From the NCBI GenBank assembly GCA_963795335.1, contig CAWCHI010000006.1, forward strand, positions 1 to 64,000: 64,000 nucleotides of DNA, read 5' to 3'. The notes below the pieces were generated by a model that was not told the DNA's origin, made no database searches, and saw only the letters and a list, made by a program, of their open reading frames with translations. Positions within the stretch are counted from its first letter, which is position 1; each line of letters opens with the position of its first letter. The position numbers and the translations under genes were made by a program. Shown piece after piece: positions 45,356-53,937 of the stretch. The stretch is from Trebonia sp963795335 (GTDB taxonomy: Bacteria > Actinomycetota > Actinomycetes > Streptosporangiales > Streptosporangiaceae).

Positions 45356-46055
45356 GCAGAGCATGCCCACCCGGGTGCTGATCGTCGAGGACGACCCCAA
45401 CATCGTCGACCTGATGCGGGCGAACCTGGCCGTGCGGGGGTTCGACACGCTGGTGTCGTCGGATGGCAGCAAGGCGCTGTCACTGCTGGAGACCGAGCAG
45501 CCGGACATGGTGCTGCTCGACCTGATGCTGCCGGAGGCGGACGGGTTCGAGCTCTGCCGGCAGATCCGCGAGCGGTCCAACGTGGCCATCATTGTGGTCT
45601 CCGCCCGCGGCGGCGAACGGGACAAGGTGACCGCACTCAACATGGGCGCCGACGACTACATGACCAAGCCATTCGGCATCGAGGAGCTGCTCGCCCGGAT
45701 CCTCGCCACGCTGCGCCGGACCCGGCCCGCCGAGGCGGTCACCGAGGCGGCCCCGTCGGTCATCACCATCGGCGACGTCGAGGTCGACCTGGTCGCCCAG
45801 CTCGTCCGGCTCGGCGGCGAGGAGGTGCACCTCACCCCGACCGAGTTCGCGCTGCTGCGGGAGCTGGCGCTGAACCGGGGCAAGCTGCTGTCCCGGGCGC
45901 ACCTGCTGCGCCGGGTGTGGGGGCGCGGGTACGAGACCGAGACCGAGTACGTGCGGGTCTACATCCGGCGGCTGCGGGCCAAGCTGGAACCGCCCGGCAG
46001 TCCCCCGCTAATTCTCACCCAGCCGCGGGCCGGTTACCGAATCGCCGCGGACTAA
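45348..46055 (+). CDS. OmpR/PhoB-family response regulator
   Basis: 235 residues. Receiver: VLIVEDDPNIVDLMRANLAV (acidic pocket), phospho-Asp58 in MVLLDLMLPEADGFELC, IIVVSARGGERDKVTALNMG, and DDYMTKPFG with Lys107. The C-terminal winged helix is LTPTEFALLRELALNRGKLL, HLLRRVWGRGYETETEYVRV and YIRRLRAKLEPPG. GTG at 45348 lies inside the end of the ABC-kinase gene (8-bp overlap), so the two are translationally coupled and surely cognate. Most likely target is the importer operon next to it. Confidence 0.95.
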   Translation: MTEQSMPTRVLIVEDDPNIVDLMRANLAVRGFDTLVSSDGSKALSLLETEQPDMVLLDLMLPEADGFELCRQIRERSNVAIIVVSARGGERDKVTALNMGADDYMTKPFGIEELLARILATLRRTRPAEAVTEAAPSVITIGDVEVDLVAQLVRLGGEEVHLTPTEFALLRELALNRGKLLSRAHLLRRVWGRGYETETEYVRVYIRRLRAKLEPPGSPPLILTQPRAGYRIAAD

Positions 46056-46112
46056 CCACGCGGCCTGCGCGAAGCTGTTGTATCGTGCCCTAAGCGGATA
46101 GTGACCGCCAGA

Positions 46113-46222
46113 TTAACGTAAGGGAAACAGTGGAGTCACGAAATGGTCTCGAAGACTAGCGTGACGACCTGCTACCGTCCGCGCATTAACGCTTTTTTAA
46201 CGGTTTTACGAAACTGTTAACG
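46113..46222. promoter_or_regulatory. Four TTAACG boxes upstream of the sugar importer
   Basis: TTAACG occurs at 46113-46118, 46186-46191, 46197-46202 and 46217-46222. The second and third are exactly 11 bp apart, the head-to-tail spacing OmpR-family dimers use; TTACG at 46206-46210 is a weaker copy. They sit in an AT-rich 290 bp gap between the response regulator and the binding-protein gene. Confidence 0.6.
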
Positions 46223-46302
46223 GGAACGTTTCTCCGTGCAGTCCTAGCATTTCCGCCAATAGCTCGGTCAATTGCGGCCGGGTTATACGGATCTGGTCTC
46301 GC

Positions 46303-46322
46303 ACATGCCGCCCGCGGCATGT
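46303..46322. promoter_or_regulatory. 20-bp palindrome before the binding-protein gene
   Basis: ACATGCCGC-CC-GCGGCATGT is a perfect 9-bp inverted repeat 26 bp before the chosen TTG start. It could be an operator (LacI-type sites have this form) or a hairpin in the 5' leader. Confidence 0.5.
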
Positions 46323-46347
46323 CTGAGTGAATGAGCGAGGTACACCG

Positions 46348-47604
46348 TTGTATTCCGTATCAGCACGAGCCGGACTGACCGCGGCGGCCGCGGCTGCCGC
46401 GCTGCTCGTTGCCGCCGGCTGCAGTTCGAGCAGCTCGAGCAGCAGCAGCTCGGCCGCGTCGGGGTCGTCGTCGTCGGCGTCGGCTTCCGCTAGCAGCAGC
46501 AGCACGAGCAGCGCGAGCGGCTCCATCTCGGTCAGCGCCCTGAACAACTCCTTCTCCGCGATGGCGGGGCTCAAGTCGGTCGCCGCGGCCGGCAAGGGCT
46601 CGGTCGCGGTCATCCTGCCTGACACCGTGTCGTCCACCCGGTACGTCGAGTTCGACGCGCCGTACCTGAAGCAGGCCTTCACCGCGGCCGGGCTGCCGAC
46701 CTCCGACTTTGTCGTGGAGAACGCGCTCGGGTCCGACGCCACCCAGCTGTCGGACGCGCAGTCGGCCATCACCAAGGGCGCCAGCGTGCTCGTCGTCGAC
46801 CCGCTCGACTCCGGCGTCGGCGCGCACATCGAGTCCTACGCCAAGCAGCACGGCGTGGCCGTCATCGACTACGACCGGCTGACCCTGGGCGGCACCCGTT
46901 CCTACTACGTGTCGTTCAACAACGTCAAGGTCGGCACCGTCATGGGGCAGGGCCTGGTGGCCTGCGTCTCCGCCTGGAACGTCAAGGACCCCCAGGTCAT
47001 CGTCATGAAGGGCGCGCCCACCGACAACAACGCGACCCTGTTCGCCCAGGGGTACGACGCCGTGATGGCACCGTACTTCTCCTCGGGCAAGTGGAAGGAA
47101 GTGGCCCAGCCCGCAGGGACCTGGGACCCGCCGACCGCGCTGTCTGAGTTCCAGCAGGCCTACACCGCGCACAAGAACATCAACGCGGCGCTGATCCCGA
47201 ACGACGAGAACGGCGCCCCGATCATCCACTACCTGCAGGGTCAGGGCGTCAAGCCCAAGACCTTCCCGACCACGGGGCAGGACGCCACGCTGACCGGGCT
47301 GCAGAACATCATCTCCGGTTACCAGTGCGGCACCGTCTACAAGCCGATCTACCTGGAAGCCCAGGCGGCCGCGGCCCTCGCCCTGTACGTGCGGGCCGGC
47401 CAGACCCCGCCGTCGTCCCTGGTCAACGGCACCACGATGGACACCACGACTAACACCGCGGTCCCGTCGGTCCTGCTGTCCCCGACCTGGGTCACCCCGG
47501 CCAACATGAAGTCGACCGTCATCGCGGACAAATTCGTGCCGGCCGCGCAGCTGTGCAAGGGCTCATACGCAGCCGCCTGCACCGCCGCCGGGATCTCCAG
47601 CTAA
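46348..47604 (+). CDS. Sugar ABC transporter substrate-binding lipoprotein (XylF-like)
   Basis: About 418 residues. From TTG 46348 (GAGG 7 nt upstream) the signal peptide ends LLVAAGC with the lipid-modified Cys25, then a long Ser/Ala/Gly linker. The periplasmic-binding-protein type 1 fold follows, with strong XylF-like stretches: VVDPLDSGVGAHIESYAKQH, GVAVIDYDRLTLGGTRSYYV, SFNNVKVGTVMGQGLV, MKGAPTDNNATLFAQGYDAV and TFPTTGQDATLTGLQNIISG. GTG 46327 is an alternative start without a ribosome site. A xylose-like pentose is the best guess for ligand; specificity is not proven. Confidence 0.9.
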   Translation: MYSVSARAGLTAAAAAAALLVAAGCSSSSSSSSSSAASGSSSSASASASSSSTSSASGSISVSALNNSFSAMAGLKSVAAAGKGSVAVILPDTVSSTRYVEFDAPYLKQAFTAAGLPTSDFVVENALGSDATQLSDAQSAITKGASVLVVDPLDSGVGAHIESYAKQHGVAVIDYDRLTLGGTRSYYVSFNNVKVGTVMGQGLVACVSAWNVKDPQVIVMKGAPTDNNATLFAQGYDAVMAPYFSSGKWKEVAQPAGTWDPPTALSEFQQAYTAHKNINAALIPNDENGAPIIHYLQGQGVKPKTFPTTGQDATLTGLQNIISGYQCGTVYKPIYLEAQAAAALALYVRAGQTPPSSLVNGTTMDTTTNTAVPSVLLSPTWVTPANMKSTVIADKFVPAAQLCKGSYAAACTAAGISS

Positions 47605-47623
47605 GTCAGCAAGCACACCGCTT

Positions 47624-47659
47624 GTCCGGGGTGCGGGCCACGTGGCCCGCACCCCGGAC
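47624..47659. terminator. Perfect 36-bp palindrome between binding protein and ATPase genes
   Basis: GTCCGGGGTGCGGGCCAC (47624-47641) is followed at once by its exact reverse complement (47642-47659). In importer operons a hairpin here often stabilises or partly terminates the message so that binding protein exceeds the membrane parts. Confidence 0.75.
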
Positions 47660-47694
47660 GAGGGTATGACGAGGGTATTAGGCAGGATGTGACT

Positions 47695-48474
47695 GTGAAC
47701 GACGCTGAACCGCTGCTGCGGCTGCGCGGCATCGGGAAGAACTTCGGCCCGGTGAACGCGCTCACCGACATCAACTTCGACATCCCCGCGGGGCAAGTCA
47801 CCGCCCTGGTCGGCGACAACGGCGCGGGCAAGTCGACCCTCATCAAGACCATCGCCGGGATCTGGGAGCCGAACGGCGGCGAGATCATCTGGCAGGGCAA
47901 GCCGGTCAACTTCCACTCCCCCCGGGAGGCGACCAACGCCGGGATCGCCACCGTGTACCAGGACCTGGCCCTGTGCGACAACCTCGACATCGTGCAGAAC
48001 ATGATGCTCGGGCACGAGGTGCTCAAGGGCGGCCTGCTCGACGAGATCGACATGGAGCAGGAAGCCAAGAAGACCCTGGCTGACCTGCGGGTCACCACGG
48101 TCCGCAACATCCGCCAGCCGGTCGGCTCGCTGTCCGGCGGGCAGCGCCAGTCGGTCGCGGTGGCCAAGGCGGTCATGCTGGACGCCAAGCTCGTGATCAT
48201 GGACGAGCCCACCGCCGCCCTCGGGGTCAAGCAGACCGCGCTGATCCTCGACCTGATCAAGCGGCTGTCGGCCCGGGGCATCGCCGTGCTGGTGATCTCG
48301 CACAACCTCACCGACGTGTTCGAGGTCGCCGACCGCATCGCGGTCCTTTACCTTGGCCGGCTCGTCACCGAAGGGCCCCGGTCCGACTTCACCACGGACT
48401 CGGCGGTCCACTGGATTACTACCGGTTCCGGCCCCGGCGCCAACGGCGCGGCGCCGCAGACCACGGAGGCCTGA
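47695..48474 (+). CDS. Sugar ABC transporter ATPase (half-size XylG-like)
   Basis: About 259 residues, a single nucleotide-binding domain: Walker A GDNGAGKST, Q-loop VYQDLALCDNLDIVQNMMLG, signature SLSGGQRQSVAVAKAVM, Walker B LVIMDEPTAALGV, H-loop VISHNLTDVFEVADRIAVLY. Typical XylG/RbsA proteins have two such domains and about 500 residues, so this one should work as a dimer. GTG 47695 has AGGA 7 nt upstream; GTG 47689 is also in frame. The same QDLAL-x-DNLD and DEPTAALGV strings occur in the ABC part of the kinase fusion. Confidence 0.9.
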   Translation: MNDAEPLLRLRGIGKNFGPVNALTDINFDIPAGQVTALVGDNGAGKSTLIKTIAGIWEPNGGEIIWQGKPVNFHSPREATNAGIATVYQDLALCDNLDIVQNMMLGHEVLKGGLLDEIDMEQEAKKTLADLRVTTVRNIRQPVGSLSGGQRQSVAVAKAVMLDAKLVIMDEPTAALGVKQTALILDLIKRLSARGIAVLVISHNLTDVFEVADRIAVLYLGRLVTEGPRSDFTTDSAVHWITTGSGPGANGAAPQTTEA

Positions 48475-48476
48475 CC

Positions 48477-49766
48477 GTGACATCCGTGAACCAAGAGCCC
48501 AGCGGCTCGGAAGTCGACATCGCGGCGAGCACCTCCGACGCGTCGGCTGACCTGCTGGCCAACTCGTTCGGCGATTACCTGATGATCGTCTCCCGGCGCA
48601 TCCGGTCCGGCGAGAGCGGTGCGCTGCCGGTCATCGCCGGCCTGATCATCATCGTGATCTTCTTCCAGGTGAAGAACTCGCTCTTCCTGTCCGCGGGCAA
48701 CCTGGTCAACCTGCTGACGCAGTCGGCGTTCATCATCACCCTTGGCATGGCCGAGGTCTTCGTGCTGATCCTGGGTGACATCGACCTGGCGGCTGGCTTC
48801 ACCGCGGCCTGCGGCGCTGTCGTCTGCCTGTGGATGCTGGCCCTCGGCGACCCGCTGTGGGCGGCGGTGCTGGTCTCCCTGGCCGCCGCCGCGCTGTACG
48901 GGGCGCTGCAGGGCATCATCATCTCGAGACTGGGCCTGCCGTCGTTCGTGGTCACCCTGGCGGGCCAGCTGGGCCTGTCCGGCCTGCTGCTCTTCCTGAT
49001 CGCCGAGACCGGCAGCATCGGCGTCGGCGGCGTCATCAACCTGCACAACTCGATCATCAACGACATCGAGGGCGGCGCGCTCAGCCCGACCGCCACCTGG
49101 ATCGTCATGATCGCGATCGCGGTGGCGGCGGGCGCGGTGCTGTTCTACGGTGACTTCCGCAGGCGCTCGGCGGGCCTGGTCGCGCCGCCGGTGTCGGTCA
49201 CCCTGCTCAAGGTCGGCGGCGTCGTCGTCGCGGCGGTCGTCATCGCGCTGATCGCCAACCAGAACCGCGGGCGGCTGATCACCCTGGAAGGCTTGCCCTG
49301 GGCCGTGCTGGTGGTGCTCGCCATCCTCGTCGTCTGGACGGTGCTGCTCGGCCGGACCAGGTTCGGCCGCTACCTCTACGCGATCGGCGGCAACACCGAG
49401 GCGTCCCGGCGGGCCGGCATCAGCATCGTGCGGATCCGCACCCTCGCGTTCACCCTGTGCGGGCTGACGGCCGGCATGACCGGCATCATCTACGCCTCGT
49501 ACCTGGGGTCGATCTCGAACGGCGTCCAGGGCGGCCAGAACGTCCTGTACGCGATCGCGGCGGCGGTCATCGGCGGCACCAGCCTGTTCGGCGGGCGCGG
49601 CAAGATGCTGCACGCCGTCCTCGGCGGCCTGGTCGTCGGCGTGATCTACAACGGCCTGGAACTGCTCGGCCTGTCGGCCGCGGCCCAGCTCATGTGGACC
49701 GCCCTGGTCCTGCTGGCGGCCGTGATCGTCGACCGGATCACCCGGCGCGGGGCCATCCAGCGCTGA
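48477..49766 (+). CDS. Sugar ABC transporter permease (XylH-like)
   Basis: 429 residues with about ten membrane helices of the RbsC/XylH family: GLIIIVIFFQVKNSLFLSAG, LGMAEVFVLILGDIDLAAGF, GIIISRLGLPSFVVTLAGQL, RFGRYLYAIGGNTEASRRAG and VIGGTSLFGGRGKMLHAVLG (EAA-like loop region). The N-terminal 45 residues are cytoplasmic. GTG 48477 is 2 bp after the ATPase stop, so it is in the same operon. Confidence 0.92.
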   Translation: MTSVNQEPSGSEVDIAASTSDASADLLANSFGDYLMIVSRRIRSGESGALPVIAGLIIIVIFFQVKNSLFLSAGNLVNLLTQSAFIITLGMAEVFVLILGDIDLAAGFTAACGAVVCLWMLALGDPLWAAVLVSLAAAALYGALQGIIISRLGLPSFVVTLAGQLGLSGLLLFLIAETGSIGVGGVINLHNSIINDIEGGALSPTATWIVMIAIAVAAGAVLFYGDFRRRSAGLVAPPVSVTLLKVGGVVVAAVVIALIANQNRGRLITLEGLPWAVLVVLAILVVWTVLLGRTRFGRYLYAIGGNTEASRRAGISIVRIRTLAFTLCGLTAGMTGIIYASYLGSISNGVQGGQNVLYAIAAAVIGGTSLFGGRGKMLHAVLGGLVVGVIYNGLELLGLSAAAQLMWTALVLLAAVIVDRITRRGAIQR

Positions 49767-49777
49767 CCGCTCCCTTC

Positions 49778-49813
49778 GCAGCGCCCGGGCCGGGAAACCG
49801 GCCCGGGCGCTGC
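49778..49813 (+). terminator. Intrinsic terminator of the importer operon
   Basis: GCAGCGCCCGGGCCGG-GAAA-CCGGCCCGGGCGCTGC has a perfect 16-bp stem and a GNRA-type tetraloop, followed by GTTTCCCC. A second inverted repeat built from CCGT units (about 49825-49858) follows. Confidence 0.85.
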
Positions 49814-49889
49814 GTTTCCCCAGCCCGTCCGTCCGTCCGTCCGGCCGGACGGACGGGCACGGGCCGGCCGGCAGGAGATAATCGTCGTC

Positions 49890-50816
49890 GTGAGCGGCAA
49901 CCGGAACCGGGCGCGGCGGCCCGCGCGGTCAGGCGGCCCGCGGGTGGCCGTGCACCAGCAGGTACGGCTGGGCTCGGCCGAGCTCGTCCCCGACCTGGAC
50001 CGGGCCGGGGCCTGGCTGCTGTTCATCGACGGCGTCCCGCAGAGCGGGGTCGACCTGGCCGATCCCGGTTACCTGGAGTTCGAGTACGTGCGCCGGATCG
50101 GCCACGTGGCCGATCTCGGCTACCCGGCCGGCGAGCCGCTGCAGGTGCTGCACCTGGGCGGCGGGGCACTGACCCTGCCCCGCTACCTGGCGCACACCCG
50201 GCCCGGCTCCCGGCAGCTGGTGGCCGAGGTCGACGACACGCTGACCGACCTGGTCCGCGGGCACCTGCCGCTGCCCGCTGGGCACCGGATCCGGGTCCGG
50301 ACGGCCGACGCCCGCGCGGTGGTCGAGTCGGTCCCGCCCGGCCGCTACGACCTGGTGATCGCGGACGTGTTCGCGGGCGCGGTCACGCCCGCCCACCTGA
50401 CCACGGCCGAGTTCGCCGCCGCGACCGCCCGCGCACTGCGCCCGGGCGGCATCTACGCGGTGAACGTGGCGGCGGGCCAGGCACCGGGGACCGGCACGCC
50501 CGGCTCCGAGGCGCTCAGCAGCGCGCGGGCGGCGGTGGCCACGCTCCGTTCGGTCTATTCCGAGGCCGTCATGATCGCGGAGGCGAGCGTCCTGCGCGGG
50601 CGGCGGCGGGGCAACCTGGTACTCCTCGGCAGTGACCTGCCGCTGCCGGAGGCGGCGCTGGCCCGGGCGGCGGCGGCCGACCCGTTCCCGGCCCGGGTGG
50701 TGACCGGGGCCGACCTGGCCCGGTTCGCCTCAGGAGCGGCGGTCATCACCGACGCCGGCATCGCCGCCGCTTCCGGCCCGGCAGCATCCGCCGAGATGGC
50801 TTCCCAGGAAAACTAA
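49890..50816 (+). CDS. Spermidine-synthase-like SAM-fold protein
   Basis: 308 residues with a Rossmann core of the SpeE/polyamine aminopropyltransferase superfamily: YLEFEYVRRIGHVADLGYPA, VLHLGGGALTLPRYLAHTRP, QLVAEVDDTLTDLVRGHLPL, VRTADARAVVESVPPGRYDL and VIADVFAGAVTPAHLTTAEF. Many actinobacterial proteins of this type are not true spermidine synthases. GTG at 49890. Monocistronic behind the importer terminator. Confidence 0.85.
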   Translation: MSGNRNRARRPARSGGPRVAVHQQVRLGSAELVPDLDRAGAWLLFIDGVPQSGVDLADPGYLEFEYVRRIGHVADLGYPAGEPLQVLHLGGGALTLPRYLAHTRPGSRQLVAEVDDTLTDLVRGHLPLPAGHRIRVRTADARAVVESVPPGRYDLVIADVFAGAVTPAHLTTAEFAAATARALRPGGIYAVNVAAGQAPGTGTPGSEALSSARAAVATLRSVYSEAVMIAEASVLRGRRRGNLVLLGSDLPLPEAALARAAAADPFPARVVTGADLARFASGAAVITDAGIAAASGPAASAEMASQEN

Positions 50817-50888
50817 TTCACCGCCAACGAACTGGTGACCCGCCCGATTCGCACGTTGTTGAGCGGTACATTCTTCTACCCTAGGCCC

Positions 50889-52367
50889 ATGGACTTGCCA
50901 TCCCCAGGCTGGTACCCGGACCCGTACGGGAAGCCTCGCTTGCTCCGCTGGTGGGACGGGTCGGTGTGGACCCAGCACACCCACCCGGACGTCAGCGCGG
51001 GCGGGACCGGAGCCAGCGGGGACGCCGCGGCGACATCGGTGCAGGCGGCCGCCGTGCCGGCCACCGCGGTGCAGGCGGCGATCGGGCGGCGCTCCTCGGT
51101 CCCGCACGACTCGGTGCTGCGCCGGACCAAGCCGCCGACCGGGCGGCCGACCGAGCCGCAGCCCGCGCTACCGGACGACCTCGCGCCGGCCGCCTACCAG
51201 CCCGCCGTCACCACGGTCCAGCCCGCCACCGTCCCGCCGGCCGCCTACCAGCCAGCGGTCACCACGGTCCAGCCCGCCACCGTCCCGCCGGCCGCCTACC
51301 AGGCGGCCGTCGGGCAGCCGGCCGGGCTCGCTCCGGTGCAGCCGACGATCGTGCAGCCGGGCTACCCGCCCCCCGGCGGTGTCTTCGGTCTGGGCGCCCC
51401 GAGCGGCGGCGACGGCACCCAGGTGCTGTTCATGGGGGGCGGCCAGTGGCAGCAACCGCCGGGCGACGCCTGGCAGGCGCCGGTCGTCCCGGGGATGCCG
51501 GGCGGCCCGGCGGGCAGCAACCGCTACGGCTACCAGCAGGCCCAGCGCCAGCGCCGCCGGCGGGTGATCGCGGGCATCAGCGCCGGGACCGCCGTCGCGG
51601 TCGCGGCCATCGTGCTCATCACCGTCAACCTGGGGGCGAAGCCCGCCTCGACCGCGGACCAGACGCAGCTCACGCCGTCCGCCGCGGCGACCACGGCACC
51701 GCCGGCCACGCCGAGCGCGTCCCCGTCCCCCTCGGCCTCGCCGTCCGCCACGGCGGCCGGCTCGCTGCTGTCGGACGGCCAGTCCGGTTTGTCCTACGCC
51801 CAGCTGGCCGCGCCGTGGCAGGGCGGCTGCCCGGCGTCGCTCAACAACGGCCCCTTCACCTGGACAGACGGCGAGTACGCGGTCGCCGGGCAGGTCAACG
51901 GCGGCTCGACCACCTGGTACGGCGAGGCCTGCTCGGGACCGCTGCCGGCTGACTGGGGCTACAACGGCAGCGCCGGCCAGCTGCAGAACGTCGCCGAGCA
52001 GCTGGCGCAAAAGTTCTCCGGCTCTTACTACAACGCGCTGCAGCACAGCACCAGCACCGAGCAGGACCAGGCGGTCACCGTCGGCGGTCACCAGGGCTGG
52101 GAAGTGGGCTTCGACACCGTCTACAGCAACGCCGCCGGCCAGGGTGCCACCTGGTCCGACGAGCAGGCCGCGGTGGTCGTGGTGGACCCCGGCACCGGGG
52201 CCGCCCCGGGCGTGTTCTTCGTGTCGGTCCCGCAGAACCTGAACGAGGCCAACGTCACCTCGCTGATTTCATCGCTGCAGGTCACCGGACCTTCCCCGGC
52301 CAGCGCGAGCGCGTCCGCGTCCGGCGCCCCCTCGCAGACCACCAGCTTCGGCACCGTCAACCCGTAA
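50889..52367 (+). CDS. DUF2510 domain membrane protein with secreted C-terminal domain
   Basis: 492 residues. The DUF2510 motif is at the very start (SPGWYPDPYGKPRLLRWWDG, then SVWTQHTHP). A Pro/Gln/Val-rich cytoplasmic region follows, with two copies of AAYQPAVTTVQPATVPP (DNA repeat 51187-51300), then one membrane helix (VIAGISAGTAVAVAAIVLIT) near residue 226, a Ser/Pro linker and an extracytoplasmic domain (LAAPWQGGCPASLNNGPFTW, VGGHQGWEVGFDTVYSNAAG). ATG 50889 has TACCCT 6 nt upstream. Function unknown; DUF2510 proteins are often cell-envelope associated. Confidence 0.85.
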   Translation: MDLPSPGWYPDPYGKPRLLRWWDGSVWTQHTHPDVSAGGTGASGDAAATSVQAAAVPATAVQAAIGRRSSVPHDSVLRRTKPPTGRPTEPQPALPDDLAPAAYQPAVTTVQPATVPPAAYQPAVTTVQPATVPPAAYQAAVGQPAGLAPVQPTIVQPGYPPPGGVFGLGAPSGGDGTQVLFMGGGQWQQPPGDAWQAPVVPGMPGGPAGSNRYGYQQAQRQRRRRVIAGISAGTAVAVAAIVLITVNLGAKPASTADQTQLTPSAAATTAPPATPSASPSPSASPSATAAGSLLSDGQSGLSYAQLAAPWQGGCPASLNNGPFTWTDGEYAVAGQVNGGSTTWYGEACSGPLPADWGYNGSAGQLQNVAEQLAQKFSGSYYNALQHSTSTEQDQAVTVGGHQGWEVGFDTVYSNAAGQGATWSDEQAAVVVVDPGTGAAPGVFFVSVPQNLNEANVTSLISSLQVTGPSPASASASASGAPSQTTSFGTVNP

Positions 52368-52389
52368 TGCGCCGGCACCCGTAACGCCC

Positions 52390-52417
52390 GGCCCCGCCGC
52401 CGGAGGGCGGCGGGGCC
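52390..52417. terminator. Bidirectional hairpin between convergent genes
   Basis: GGCCCCGCCGCC-GGAG-GGCGGCGGGGCC, a perfect 12-bp stem with a 4-nt loop, between the DUF2510 gene and mmsA. Confidence 0.8.
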
Positions 52418-52434
52418 AGCGCTTAAGCGGGCGG

Positions 52435-53937
52435 TCAGTGGTTGCCGGGGAAGTTCAGGTCGAGCTGGGCGTGCGGTACCGACGTCCGCGGCCACTTGCT
52501 CGTCACCACCTTCGACCGGGTGAAGAAGTGCAGCCCGTCGGGACCGTAGGCGTGGCTGTCACCGAACAGCGACGCCTTCCAGCCGCCGAAGGAGTAGGCC
52601 GCGGCCGGCACCGGGATCGGCACGTTTATGCCGACCATGCCCACCTCGACCTCGTTCTGGAAGCGCCGCGCGAGCGAGCCGTCGCTCGTGAACAGGGCCG
52701 TGCCGTTGCCATAGGGGCTGGCGTTGACCAGGTCGAGGGCCTCGTCGAAGGACCCCGTGCGGACCACCGACAGCACCGGGCCGAAGATCTCGTCGGTGTA
52801 GACCGAGGCTGACGGCGGCACGTGGTCGAACAGCGTCGGCCCGAGCCAGAACCCGTCCTTCCCGCTGGCGTCGGCGTCCACCCCGCGGCCGTCGACCACC
52901 AGGGTGGCGCCGGCCTCGACGCCGGCGTCCACGTAGCTGGCCACCCGGTCCCGGTGCGCGGCGGTGACCAGCGGGCCCATGTCGCAGCCGCGGCGGCCGT
53001 CCCCGGTCCGCAGCCCCGCCATCCGCTCGGTGATCCGGCTGACCAGGTCGTCGCCGACTGGGTCGACCGCGACGACGACCGAGACCGCCATGCAGCGCTC
53101 GCCGGCCGAGCCGAAGCCGGCCGAGACGGCCGCGTCGGCGGCGGCGTCGAGGTCAGCGTCGGGCAGCACCACCATGTGGTTCTTGGCCCCGCCGAGGGCC
53201 TGGACCCGCTTGCCCGCCTGGGTGCCGGTCTCGTACACGTGCCGGGCGACCGGGGTCGAGCCGACGAAGCTGACCGCGCGCACGTCCGGGTGCGTCAGCA
53301 GCCGGTTGACCGCGACCGCGTCGCCCTGGACGACGTTGAAGACGCCGTCCGGCAGGCCCGCCTCGGCCCAGCACTCGGCCAGCAGCACCGCCGCCGACGG
53401 GTCCTTCTCGCTCGGCTTCAGCACGACCGTGTTGCCGCAGGCGACCGCGATCGGGGCAAACCACAGCGGCACCATGACGGGGAAGTTGAACGGGGTAATG
53501 ATCGAGCACACGCCGACCGGCTGGCGGATCGAGGTGACATCGATCTGGGTGGAGACGCCCTCCGAGAAGCCGCCCTTCAGCAGGGCCGGAATGCCGCAGG
53601 CGAACTCCACGACCTCCAGCCCCCGGGCCAGCTCGCCGGCCGCGTCGGACAGCACCTTGCCGTGCTCGGCGGTGATGGCGGCGGTGATCTCCCCCTGGCG
53701 GCGCAGCAGCGCGGCGCGGAAGTCGAACAGCACCTTCGCCCGGCGCGACAAGGTGGCGTGGCGCCAGTCGCGGAAGGCAGCCCCGGCCGCGGCGACGGCG
53801 GCGTCGACGTCGGCCGCCGACGCGAAGTCGACGAGGCCGCTGACGGTGCCGAGGGCGGGGTCGAAGACCTCACCCTGCCGCTCGGCCGTCCCCGTCCAGG
53901 GCTTGCCGTCGATCCAGTGGGTGATGTGGCCGGTCAT
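52435..53937 (-). CDS. mmsA: CoA-acylating methylmalonate/malonate-semialdehyde dehydrogenase
   Basis: 500 residues of the ALDH superfamily. MMSDH hallmarks are IDGKPWTGTAERQGEVFDPA, IITPFNFPVMVPLWFAPIAV, QALGGAKNHMVVLPDADLDA (GGAKNH replaces the usual Glu-containing motif, as in CoA-dependent members), the catalytic Cys in GSAGERCMAVS, and YTDEIFGPVLSVVRTGSFDE. Converts (methyl)malonate semialdehyde to propionyl- or acetyl-CoA. Its ATG overlaps the stop of the upstream aminotransferase as TGATG, so the pair is coupled. Confidence 0.92.
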   Translation of the reverse strand: MTGHITHWIDGKPWTGTAERQGEVFDPALGTVSGLVDFASAADVDAAVAAAGAAFRDWRHATLSRRAKVLFDFRAALLRRQGEITAAITAEHGKVLSDAAGELARGLEVVEFACGIPALLKGGFSEGVSTQIDVTSIRQPVGVCSIITPFNFPVMVPLWFAPIAVACGNTVVLKPSEKDPSAAVLLAECWAEAGLPDGVFNVVQGDAVAVNRLLTHPDVRAVSFVGSTPVARHVYETGTQAGKRVQALGGAKNHMVVLPDADLDAAADAAVSAGFGSAGERCMAVSVVVAVDPVGDDLVSRITERMAGLRTGDGRRGCDMGPLVTAAHRDRVASYVDAGVEAGATLVVDGRGVDADASGKDGFWLGPTLFDHVPPSASVYTDEIFGPVLSVVRTGSFDEALDLVNASPYGNGTALFTSDGSLARRFQNEVEVGMVGINVPIPVPAAAYSFGGWKASLFGDSHAYGPDGLHFFTRSKVVTSKWPRTSVPHAQLDLNFPGNH

